From Stichopus chloronotus (taxonomy: Eukaryota > Echinodermata > Holothuroidea > Aspidochirotida > Stichopodidae), in contig CM037843.1 of NCBI GenBank assembly GCA_021234535.1, forward strand, positions 13,849,979 through 13,913,978: a DNA stretch of 64,000 nucleotides, in the 5' to 3' direction. Below, piece by piece: positions 25,254 to 35,524 of this stretch. Positions within the stretch are counted from its first letter, which is position 1. Every line of letters begins with the position of its first letter. Position numbers and translations under genes: made by a program. The notes beneath the pieces were generated by a model that had not been told where the DNA came from, searched no databases, and saw nothing but the letters and a program-made list of their open reading frames with translations.

Positions 25254-28100
25254 GTACAAAGGTTTTTAACCGTTTGCAATGGTTTCCGAACATGTGGGTG
25301 GGATATGTAGGTATTTCACCACATGGCTATGTACGGCTCCGGCCCACTCATCCCTTTGCTGCACACATATAAATCCAAGAGATTACATTAGTGTGTCTCA
25401 AATTTTCTTGGGAGGGGGGTGGAAGGGGGAACCATCTTCACCCGAGAAGGATTTTGGATGGGCCTTGCGTTGGTATTTGTTACAAGTTTGATTTGAGTGT
25501 TGGTCGTCTTTTATATAGTTACGTACTTTTCGACTTTCCGACTTTACACCTTTTCAGTTGGACTTGAATAATTAGCGTTCTAAATTACATAGATTTGTGT
25601 CACACTTTCAAGTTTCCTGTGATGCTATCTCGAAAACATTGTGATGGCATTCACAGACAAAAAACATCTTACAATCATCTTTTATTAGAAATATCATCAA
25701 CCACTCGAGGAAACTTATGAGGAAAGCAAAACTGATGATTAATGAGATGACATGAAGATACCATTACTGTCCTGTCCCCCTCCGGAAATAAATGAAAACT
25801 TTCATTTTTGCATGGCATGCACAGTTTTCTTCTAAATACTTTTTTTCCCTTTTTCCTTTCAATATTTCTGGGGAACGGGGATAAAAAGACTTATTTATAT
25901 TGTTTAAAAAGTGTAAGTGCTGTAAAAGTGTGACGGTACATCGCACTATTTTATTATACCGTTTCTTAATTTGAGAAATTGTATTCTACAATGCCCAACG
26001 GGCAGATAACAAAATATCACTGAGAAGGGAATAAAGAAAGCAAATGTACATTGCTGAGTTCGAAACTCTCTAATGGAAATCAGGTAATACAAACTAAACA
26101 ATGCGGATGGATCGTTGCCATATGTAAGTTAGTTTAGGTTTTAGCAGTTTTAGCAGCAACAGAAGATAATCAAGCAAAGCTTTTATGGACTCGGGATATC
26201 AAAAATGGTGAATCTCTTGTACCCAAGTCAGCAATGCTCATGTGGTTTATATTTATCTGGAAAACAAATAACCGTTTTACTGTAACTAAACACCATTCAT
26301 CTGTGGATTATATCAGGGAAAAATAATAACAATATAATAATAACAAGAAGAAGAACAGAAAATATTATTCGGTTTTTTTTTCGTTGTTCCTGTAGTATTC
26401 CTACTGATATGTATCTGTTCTTACTTTTCCTAATCCTTCCCCCCACCCCACCCAACCGTCAATGGTGTAAGACAATCAACTCATTTCTCTCTTGGCATTT
26501 TGAACCATAAATAAAGCTACTTGCTCTTGACGTCATTGTACATCGTGTGTGGTAAATAAAATAAACAATCTTCAATTAATGTATTAACGGCCGCCCTGTT
26601 TTTTTCCTTTTTTTTTATTTTATTGATTTCCATTTTATATGGTCAGCCTGAGAGTAAGTTATGGAAATCAAAAGATCGACATAAACTGTCCAGAATAACC
26701 GAATTATTAAAACAAATCTTTCTGTTTTTGGTTTGTTTACTTCACGTTCGTTTTGTCGTTCTTGTGTACTTGTCCATCTGCATGAAGCAAGAAATTTCTT
26801 TCCAGTAGGGGAACTGACAGCGACGGTGAGCTAAAATAAGTTACCTGCAACGCTTACCTGGGTTCGCCGTACACAACCACGTGACCGTCTATGCATTTTT
26901 AGAAATGGAAAGTTGGAAAAAATGGCCTCTTAAACTGTCATCCGCTTGATGTAAACGTACTCCCATATCCTTGAGCCGGAACGCGCTTTAATTGGACTAC
27001 CATTTAGTTTCTGTTATACTTCAATCAATCACTTTATGGATTTAACGGACATATTCCCCAAAGTAGGAAAAGAAAGACGAAATTCAAGTTAAATGATAGA
27101 TGTTGCATTGAAGGGGTTTCTGATCTTTCCAGTTTTCTCTCTTTTACTCATGCACAAACAAAACACACACACACACACGCACGCAAACACGAAAAGGTAC
27201 ATTTCTGAAACTGACCAACCACATATATGAGAAAGGAATATAAACCAGGAACATTTTCATTCGTACCTTGTGTTGAGATGTGTTTCACAAATGTCACACA
27301 CGAAATTGTGTGGGCTTATTATGAGTTTATATTCAGTACATTTTCTTTTCTATATATGTCACGAATTCAAACTTAATGGCAGTTTTACGTCGACGTAATG
27401 TCATTCCTACGCTCTGTGATGTCATTCAACCCTCACCACTTGCATTAAGAGAAACTACCGTATTGTCGATTTTTTTTTCTAATGGTGCTACTTATACACC
27501 TATGACTGAAATCGAAAAAGAATTAAGCAACTTAATATGTTGACATCACGTCAGGTAATTTGAGAAATATTTTACAATTGCATTCGAAACGGGTCACGCT
27601 TATATCGATTAGCCATATAACAATTGAACAAACGTTGCTCATTAGGGCGAATTTCTATGGATGACAATTTGACTGAGTAATGACAAACCCTAATTTTTTG
27701 TTCTTCTTTCTTGGCTTGTTTTTAACACTGTGTTTTGCTCCGATAGACAGCCATCTACCTGGGAAGTCCATTACCCAAAAAATTAACGGTTATCAAACGA
27801 AATTAAAGCAGAAATAGAGAGCGAGGGAGATGAAATAAAGTTGACTTCACTGCTTGGCCACCTTTAATTTAGGAGTAATTTAGTGTTAAAATATTTATAG
27901 TCGTTTTACCCCATATTGATAAACAAGCCAATTTAAATGCATTCGCTTGCCTCTTTGCTTTCTTTTTAGTTGTTACCCACAATTTACTTTGCATATGATA
28001 TGTAAAAGGTCCATATATTTAAATCTTACTTGTTGCAGCTGCCATTGTACTTTCTGTGAAACTTTAAACAGTGTGTTGCTTTGACATTACCCTGCTTTTC
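22313..28100. other. Noncoding stretch with poly-G and poly-A tracts
   Basis: No supported gene. It holds a 15-G tract at 23192-23206 and a 36-A tract at 25217-25252. A CpG-rich patch at about 26858-26990 (minus) has an ATG-started 13-codon frame ending at a strong donor (CCAG|GTAAGC, 26857). That could be the first exon of a minus-strand gene, but nothing confirms it. Confidence 0.4.
25217..25252. repeat. 36-base poly-A tract
   Basis: Uninterrupted A36 on the plus strand. It could be the tail of an old retroposed copy, but the preceding 200 bases show no known SINE, LINE or gene and there is no clear target-site duplication. Confidence 0.9.
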
Positions 28101-28703
28101 GTAAATGCCAGATCTTTAAAGGTACACACGCAGTTAGTTTATACAGGTTCCTTTATTCAATCCAGCTGATTCCTGCGCAAAAGGGCCATAATAGCATTCA
28201 TGGATTCTTCTGCCTTGCCGAAAACTAAAAGATTCAGCAAAGCGATCCTCAGGTGTGAGTCAATGTTCGTCTTTAGGAGATGAACTTTTCTTTTAACAGC
28301 TTATGTCCCGTTCGCGTGAAGAGCTGAACAAGATATCACTTCGGGTCAACGGACAAAATGGGTGATCCCGCCGGCAATTTAAATGCATGGAGAGAGATCC
28401 GGTGAAAATTCATCGTCATGGGTATACGTTACCATAAGTGCCCCGTGTTCTCGGCTTCTTTGCTCTTTGTACAAAATTTGAACATGCAGTCTGTTATTGG
28501 TTTGACTCCGTTGAGGCTGCTTTCTCCTTAATGGTAATTATTTTTTATTTTCAAAAGACGGGTATTATCCCTTTATGACTAGTTTTTAATTATTTTTTGT
28601 TTCTGTTTGGAAGTGGATTATGAGAGTAGCATTGTAAAAGAAATGTTTATTTTGTTGAAGTATGGTGAAGCATGAATTCTGATTGTTTAGTATACATCAA
28701 AAT

Positions 28704-29112
28704 TAGTCCAGTCAATCCAGAGTAGTCTAAATACCAAGTAAAGATGGAAAAAATTACAACAAAAATTCAATCCCTTGCATGGGCTCCTAGGTATATCCAA
28801 AATACACAAAAATACTGACAGGGGAAAGTTGTAGAAATTGCATAATTATGCTAATTAGTGACGGCCATAAGCCACTACACCCGACCAACAACATGATATC
28901 ATACATGATAGTGACTCTCGAGACATATCTTTACACTACCATATCTTTTATATCTTTACATGTCTCAGACTATAACCTAACCTTGTGACATGACATCATG
29001 TATGATGTACATATCTCAAGATGTGAATGTGAAAACTTACAAAACAAAACGTCACGATTTTGAATAAATTTGCACCAAACGTTGCTATCATATCAAAAGT
29101 GAGGTCTATACC
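28704..29112 (+). repeat. Left terminal inverted repeat of the 2-kb element
   Basis: Pairs with 30420-30732 in reverse complement. It contains two copies of the near-palindromic word ATCATACATGAT/ATCATGTATGAT (28896-28910 and 28994-29006), which also occurs twice in the right arm and could be a subterminal transposase site. Confidence 0.7.
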
Positions 29113-29274
29113 TCAATCGATATCATCATGTAAGCATTATTTAGCACTCACTGCCACCAAGCACGAAGCAAATTAACCGCTTTCAAAAACTACATCATAG
29201 TCTGCCAATTTGGACTTCCCACTGCTACTCACTGTGTAAGGCCTAGTTTTTAAGTGTGTTAGTATCTTGATTGC

Positions 29275-29307
29275 ATCAGGGAGGTGGTCTAATACCACCT
29301 CCCTGAT
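29275..29307. repeat. 14-bp perfect inverted repeat, 5-base loop
   Basis: ATCAGGGAGGTGGT (29275-29288) and ACCACCTCCCTGAT (29294-29307). It lies inside the 2-kb element. The arms show no mismatch although the element as a whole is diverged. Confidence 0.9.
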
Positions 29308-29639
29308 TGCATCGAAGCATCTTTTACGTCTCTATAGACACCAAATATGAACTACCGTGGAATCATTGGCCTTTTTTAATTTTAGGGATATGATTTCTAT
29401 TTAATCTTTTAAATGTTGAGGTTTCAAATACCAACTTTCCGTGGAGGCATATACCGGAAAGGCTTACGGTTTTGAGTTCTACCAGTATGGCCACTGCATC
29501 TTTCATAGGAGCAAGACCCCTCCGACTGAGACGAATGGTAGTCCCTCCGTAGTGTATAGCATGTCAATGGCTTGTTTGGATGGGCTCTTTTGTTAAGAGG
29601 CAATGGGTCTTTTACGAAAACATGTTGAAAATGGTAAAA

Positions 29640-30200
29640 AATTACTGTTATCCTATATATATTGGAAAATACGATTTTACATTTTTGAAATGTTACCATG
29701 GAAACTGAGGTAAAAAAAAGGTTGGCAACGCTTTTGAGGTGGTGTCCCTACCTACGTTATCAGTTGGAGGAATCATTTTTACAAACAGTCCAAAATGATC
29801 AGAACTTTTCATCATCACAACTGAGAAACCCAACATTACTTCTTTGAAGCATTACAATGGCAACTCTGTCAAGAAACCTGGCCATACTCTTTTCGAGTCA
29901 CCGCTAGGGTCTTGGGTGTCCCCATCATGTGAAGTATTGGTTGCATCCACATAACGAGTCAGTTAGAGTGATCATTTTGAAAAAAAGGTCCAAATGGTTT
30001 GTATGTGAAAATCCGATATTACTAATTTGACTCGTTACTACGGCAATTGCGGCCAAACCACCTGGCGACCCAGTGGCACCAATGCGTGGAACTTTGGTGG
30101 TACCCCTACTGTCCGGTCAATTATGTGGTCGTTTTTTTAAGTAAAAAGGGTAGAAATTATTAGTGTCATACATAGCGAAAACCCCAGTATTACTGGCAAT
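29640..30200. repeat. Degenerate ~170-180-bp tandem repeat inside the 2-kb element
   Basis: At least three units can be aligned by recurring blocks: a T/A-rich GTCCAAAATG or GGTCCAAATGG segment, then GAAAACCC or GAGAAACCC, then ATTAC, then GGCAATTGCGGCCAA or GGCAACTCTGTCAAG, at about 29.78, 29.98 and 30.13 kb. Confidence 0.6.
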
Positions 30201-30419
30201 TGTGGTCAAGGTACTTCCCCCCTCCTTGTTTTGGAAAAATCGCTACGGTCTGGTGTCACCAGTGGAAGGAGCGTATGTATAACTTAAGTTTGTAGCGAAA
30301 CTTCCTGTTAAGATTGGTATGAAAAAATTCTCCAGTTTGTTGCAAAGTTGTATTTATAATTACCCATGGAAGGGTCATCATCACCACTGGATTCACTGAC
30401 CTTCAAACATGCGTGTATA

Positions 30420-30732
30420 GATCTTACTTTTGATACATCACAATTTGATAAGATATCACAAATTTATATCATACATGATATCAGGTTAGGTTATTGTCTA
30501 AGACATGAAAAAAAGACTCAAGATATAAGTCTTAAGAATAAAGATCATGTATGATATCAAGTCCGTCCTGATGAAAACTAATTAGAGTAATTATGCAATT
30601 TTGACAACCTTCTCCTGTCAGGGGTTTTGGGGATTTTGGATATGTTATAAAGGGGAGTTCCCTGAAGCCAATGCAATTTAAATAATTTCTGTTGCAAATT
30701 GCTCCAGGTCAAGCCATAGCTTGACTGGACTA
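30420..30732 (-). repeat. Right terminal inverted repeat of the 2-kb element
   Basis: Reverse complement of the left arm with many small indels. Blocks appear in the same order, ending TTGACTGGACTA. Confidence 0.7.
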
Positions 30733-31479
30733 GATATTATGTTTCGTCAATTGCTGACCAGCAAGTGCAGACCAAGTTGTGAAGGTTCCAAATTTCTAAG
30801 GGCTGATGTTTCTAAAACTGAGGTGGCGAGGCCAAGGAGGAATTTTGTATAATGCCTTATAAAGGGCAGATCCAGATTTTTTGCAAAGGATGGGGGAGGA
30901 GTAGTCTCCATGACTAGGACACTCAGTATAGGTCCAAACGAAGCGAAAACAATATGGAGGCTGGGCTGGGTAACTGCTATTTAAGAGGAGACTACATGAT
31001 TTTTTTTATTTTCAAACCCTCGAAATGGTCGAAAATAGCACTTTCTTGTATACTTGAGCTTCATGTACCCGGCCTTGAAACAGAGATCTCATGTCTGCAA
31101 TTTAATCCCTGTGAAAAATTTCTATGAAAAAGGTAACACTGGTATCAGACTGGTTGAGATGATTCAAGAATCATAATGAATCCTCTTTAACTTTTCCTGG
31201 ACCACTTGTCAAATATTTTGAGGCTGACGATATTTTCAGTTCCCCATTTTTTTTTTTCATTTAAAGGGCGAAGCATCCTCTGCACCCCTCCAGTGGACCC
31301 GCAATTATTAATAAATATTCATAAGGTCCGAAAATTCGAAAGACAGTAAATACGAATCTCGACATGTTCATTGGAGTGACGCCAACATATTTTGATAATG
31401 AGAGAGAAAATTATGAAATGGCGATCCATCCTTAGGGGAGGGATCGAAGGGGAGGGGTGTCCGTCTCTTCTTTTGAAAA

Positions 31480-32430
31480 ATTTTACAACTACTAGGTAAT
31501 CTATAGACAAAATCTGGTGGGCTAGTTTGCATCGTTTGAGGTCACATATGTTTTGTAAAAAGTCCTATTCTGCAGAGAAATACTCAAAAAATGTTTTCTG
31601 TCGATTACATTTTTTTTTTCATTTTTGCCTCAGTTGTTGATGGTTGCACAAGAAAGTGGAGCTAGTACTAAATGACAGCAGCATTAATTAAAAAGAAATG
31701 CTGGCATACAATGTTATTTTGATAGGTGGATGAAAGTCGTGAGATGAGCGATGGCGGGTCTATATGGGAGGCCATCTAGTAGGAAACCATAGACGCCATC
31801 TGTTTCAACCTTTGAGTTACTTTGAAGTCATTTTTTTTTTGGGGGGGGAGGGCAAGAAATCTATATTTCTAGAAAAGTTAATTCAACAGATTTACTTTCT
31901 AGCGATTACATTCTTTTATTTTACTTTTTTTGAGAAAGTTTTCAACTACCAGGAAGCCTTAGGATAAACCTAGTGCAATATTTTGCATCTGTTGCAGTCA
32001 CATTTGTTTTCCGAGAAATTATACTCTCCAGAAATAGTTATTCCAACCATTCGTATGTTAAAGAACATTATAGTTTTTACTAAGTTTGATTGCAAAACAA
32101 AGTAGCGTGATATATGGTGTCATGGCCTGGGAGAGGGTTTTAAAGTGAGAGGGTACAACAATTCTCTGCTTGAGACATATTATTTTTCACCCGCTAGGTA
32201 ACCTTAGATGCAATCTGGTGCAATTTGGATGCCTTTCAAAGTCATGAAATATGGACCGAGATATGAGAAATTCAAATGGTATGATCAGACTTTTTTTTCA
32301 TATTTTTGAGAAATTTTTCAGTTACCAGGCAACATTAGACACAATCAGGTACACTGTATTTCACTTTTCTGTCTTTTGGAGTCATGAATGTGCTAGACTG
32401 AGAAATTCCAACTCACATTTCAGATTTTTC
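31480..32430. repeat. Five or more diverged copies of a ~120-bp repeat
   Basis: A block of the form TTGAGAAA-TTTTCA-ACTACCAGG-AACCTTAGAC-AATC-GGTGCAAT-TTTGCATC...AGTCA recurs near 31490, 31776, 31946, 32192 and 32321 in the same orientation. The spacing is irregular (286, 170, 246 and 129 bases). Some copies carry the ending GACTGAGAAATTC. No coding potential is seen. The copies may be a decayed satellite or the body of an unidentified transposon. Confidence 0.65.
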
Positions 32431-33639
32431 GACTATCGTCACTCTGACATTTTCTCCTTTTTTTTGTTTGGGGGGGGGAGGGGGCGTTCCCCTTCGAGAC
32501 CCTGATCAAGTGTAGTATTTTTCGTGAGTTGTCGTGTAATAATGTTACGTGGGTGAGCGATTTACCGACTGGCAATCAAATTCAAAGACCGGTTCACGGT
32601 ATCACAGTGTAAAATTGTGCGTGTGTGTGGGGGTGCCCTTGTTTTCGGGTGGGATCGAGGACCGAAACAATAAGTTTTAGGTCCTCTGTGCAAAATTCAA
32701 TAGATTTCTCCGGTCCTCTCAAGATTAACAATAGACAGTCTATTGTTAAGGTTAGGGTTAAGGTTGAGGAAGAAAAAAACAAAAGAAAGCACAATGAGGT
32801 CCTCGGAATGAATGGAAAAGTTGTGTGTGTGTGTGCGTGTGTGTTATATGTGTTATTGGTCAAAATATGGTCTGTTCCTCCATGGAATCTACTACAAAAG
32901 CCCCAAGCATGGTTCTTGAAGCTTTGAAATACGTCTTCACAAATATATGGCATGTCACTAAGACAGTTAAAACGTCAATTGAATAATTTGCAAAACGAGA
33001 TTTGTCTCAATTCCTTTGTAAAACACTGTATGTATCAAACTCGTATATATTTCGTTGCCTCTTTCTATACTGATCACCTCATTAATGCATCTCATCAGAA
33101 TTTATCACAGGGGCCTAAATGCAGCTAACGAAAGCTACGAGAACGCTTATTTATTCAAATCTTCCTTTTTATCAATTCAACACCATGAAAAGTGTCTATA
33201 CTTCGCTGATTAATTAAACAGTTAGTTCTTTACGATTTACAGATGGCGGAGGAACTGTCATTGTTAATTAATTTCAATAGCTCTTGGCTGCAATGTATGC
33301 AACAGGGGTAAGAGATCACTATACACTGTCATATAAATAACAGACTTTGACGAGAACACATGATAGTGCACCCTGAACTATAAAATATAAAGTAGCTCTT
33401 CCGAAAAGAATCGACCACTCTTGGTCGGAATTTGGATTTTTCTAGTTACCTCCGTTTATTGATCATCGTTTTTAGGAATTTCTAATAGCAAGTATAAAAA
33501 TGAGCATCCAAATATGCATACAAGTAGCAAGCAACGTCCAATGAAGTACAAATTGAAATGATTGTTTATTTAGAAATTTATAAATTAAGCGACCTGGATA
33601 AAACATCATAATGAAAGAAACGTTTACTTTTACTTTTCT

Positions 33640-34650
33640 TAGATATCTGTTTTTTCAACCTCTAATAGAAACTTTAGTTTATAAGGAAACTCGTTCATAT
33701 TATTAAGTTAGCCTCTTTGTTTACATTGGAATATGTAATACTTCAAATGCAAAATAAGAAAATTAAATGGATGTTTAATATATCTACAATAACCAAAGAA
33801 AATATCTTCTGTTGACAAAGTAAATTGACGGTCCAAAAACCATTGTTCTACGTCTGAAATAAAAGAAGATACTATGTGGCAGCTTCAAAACAAATGATCT
33901 AATGTTTCTTACTCTCTTTTACAAAAGGTACAAAGGGGACTTTCAATTAATTTCATAAGAAATAATAATCTATTCGTACTAGGAATTCGATGAATAAATC
34001 GAAATTGAAAAAAACTGAATTTAAACTTCACGAACACGAATACCAGGGGCAGTGAAAAATCGATTCCCACGTTTTTCGTCATAATGGAAAGAATTATTCC
34101 ATTTTGAAACTGCTTGTATTTTACACCCTAAGTTTCAAATATAATTATCATAGATGAATTTTGAAACACGTAAAGTGGCCATAAAAGTACGTAGGAGCTG
34201 TTCGTTGAAATTCTCAACGATTTCAACATCTGGATTAAACGCAACTCTCCAGTGAACAGGTATCAGCAGCATAATACCCCAGTATAGCTTGAAAGGACAT
34301 CGCAGTAAATTATATTTATTTAAAAAAAGCACCATAAGAAATTGGCGTACCATCACGATTCAAAAGATCACGTATGTAAATCATTCCCTTTTCAAACAAG
34401 AAACGATAAAAGATAATATTATTATTGACTTCAGTACAAGAATGATTCCAAATATGTTGATTATCAAATTGAGTGTCTGGAACTTTAAACGACACATCTT
34501 GCCATGATTAAAAAACATCAGCAATGAATGGATTTTTAATTGTAACGTCCTCAATCTTACAACTACAATTGAAAAGAAAACTTTTACCATATCGAGAGAG
34601 AAAATAATAAAAAAAACAGCTTCCGGTAGCCTGGTCTGTCATTAATATAG
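33640..34650 (-). pseudogene. Decayed LINE ORF2 C-terminal fragment (Tx1/L1 clade)
   Basis: Reading the minus strand across several stops and one or more frameshifts recovers, in order: RYGKSFLFNC, QHIWNHS, FEKGMIYIRDLL, NKYNL, WNNSFHYDEK, FQFRFIHRIPSTNRLLFLMK, the cysteine-histidine cluster SPLCTFCKRE-ETLDHLF-SC, SDVEQWF and LILHLKYYIFQCK. This order is typical of the region after the reverse transcriptase in Tx1/L1-type non-LTR retrotransposons, including the C-x2-C-x7-H-x4-C knuckle. Stops are at about 34510 and 34320 (next to an A7 run) and elsewhere. The 5' part is missing, as expected for a truncated copy. It is dead and host-irrelevant; no target duplication was identified. Confidence 0.75.
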
Positions 34651-34663
34651 CGATGAACCTAAG

Positions 34664-34668
34664 TGTAT

Positions 34669-34702
<34 letters not shown>
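34664..34702. repeat. (AC)n-(TA)n compound microsatellite
   Basis: An AC run followed by TA at the 5' boundary of the LINE fragment. A 14-C tract follows at 34740-34753. Confidence 0.9.
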
Positions 34703-34703
<1 letters not shown>

Positions 34704-34861
34704 ACAAACGAAATGAATACCTCAGCACTTAATTGCCGACCCCCCCCCCCCCCACACCCTTCCACGGTATAACAAGTCGAGCGTACACCCAACTCGCTCA
34801 ACAGAACCCGTACTGCAAAAGCAAAAATACAAATAGCAATGTCATACTCACCAGTAAGACA

Positions 34862-35271
34862 TTATTTAAGAATGCCTGGGCTGACAACCTTGAACAGTGA
34901 CATGTAATAACAAATCCATACTACAGGCTTTATCAAATAAGAAGCCAGATAAACGAGCATATTTAAAAAGGGAATGACTTTAAGATTCAACGATGGGTTG
35001 AAATCTTTTCGTCTTAATTTTTTCTCCTTCTTCAACAATTCCCTTTGGCATTTTGATGACGAAATGTGAGGAGCAGATGCCGCAGACGACAAGAATGTTG
35101 ACATCTGTATTGGTGTATACAGAGCATTAAAATATTCACCTGTCGTTTATTTTTCTCTCCACATTTCTGTTTTTCATCCTTGTTAACCGAAAGACACTTG
35201 ATAGCAAAACTTTTCAGTTTGAACACGCTCATGCCAAATGAAATCCCATCCATTTTATTGATTCCCTTCAC
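34862..35271 (-). other. Overlapping coding-like frames, unidentified
   Basis: Two minus frames overlap. One has a lysine-rich stretch followed by a hydrophobic segment (FLNMLVYLASYLI...WICYYMSL). A strong donor, CTG|GTGAGTATG, follows at 34851-34846, but in-frame TAA precedes it. I do not recognise a family, and the frames exclude each other. This could be a decayed exon or chance. Confidence 0.18.
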
Positions 35272-35524
35272 AAATTATTTCATTAAAATATTGTACGAAC
35301 AGGGAAAATATAACAAAAGATTAGTTCCTAATAAAGGGATGACTGTTTTACATATGCTATCTCAAAGCTTTCATGGAAGCATCCCAACTTGCCCCTATAA
35401 CCCCCAATCTCCAGTCCCTTCTCATTCCATCATCTCAAATGTTGAGTCAACATTAATGTGGAAAACAAAACAAACAAACAAACAAAAAAGAAAACAGATG
35501 ACCCAATTTTCAAATGTTCTTTAA

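Larger units (their letters stand above)
28704..30732. mobile_element. Non-autonomous DNA transposon-like element with long imperfect TIRs
   Basis: The outer ends are TAGTCCAGTCAA at 28704 and its exact reverse complement ending at 30732. Matching blocks continue inward in the same order on both sides for about 400 bases. They include ATATCCAAAAT, TTGCATAATTA, CTAATTAGT, TGATATCATACATGAT, ATAACCTAACC and TATCAAAAGT. If the outermost TA is counted as target duplication, the element is 2.03 kb with TA on both sides, as for Tc1/mariner-type insertions; this is inference. No transposase is seen; the interior is tandem-repeat DNA. Divergence between the arms suggests an old insertion. Confidence 0.75.

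Noticed and set aside
28190..28400. Plus-strand short frames at 28,199 (starts MDSSALPKTKRF) and 28,302 with splice-like borders
   Set aside because: The implied intron would be about 50 bases and the joined frame stops at once. No family match.
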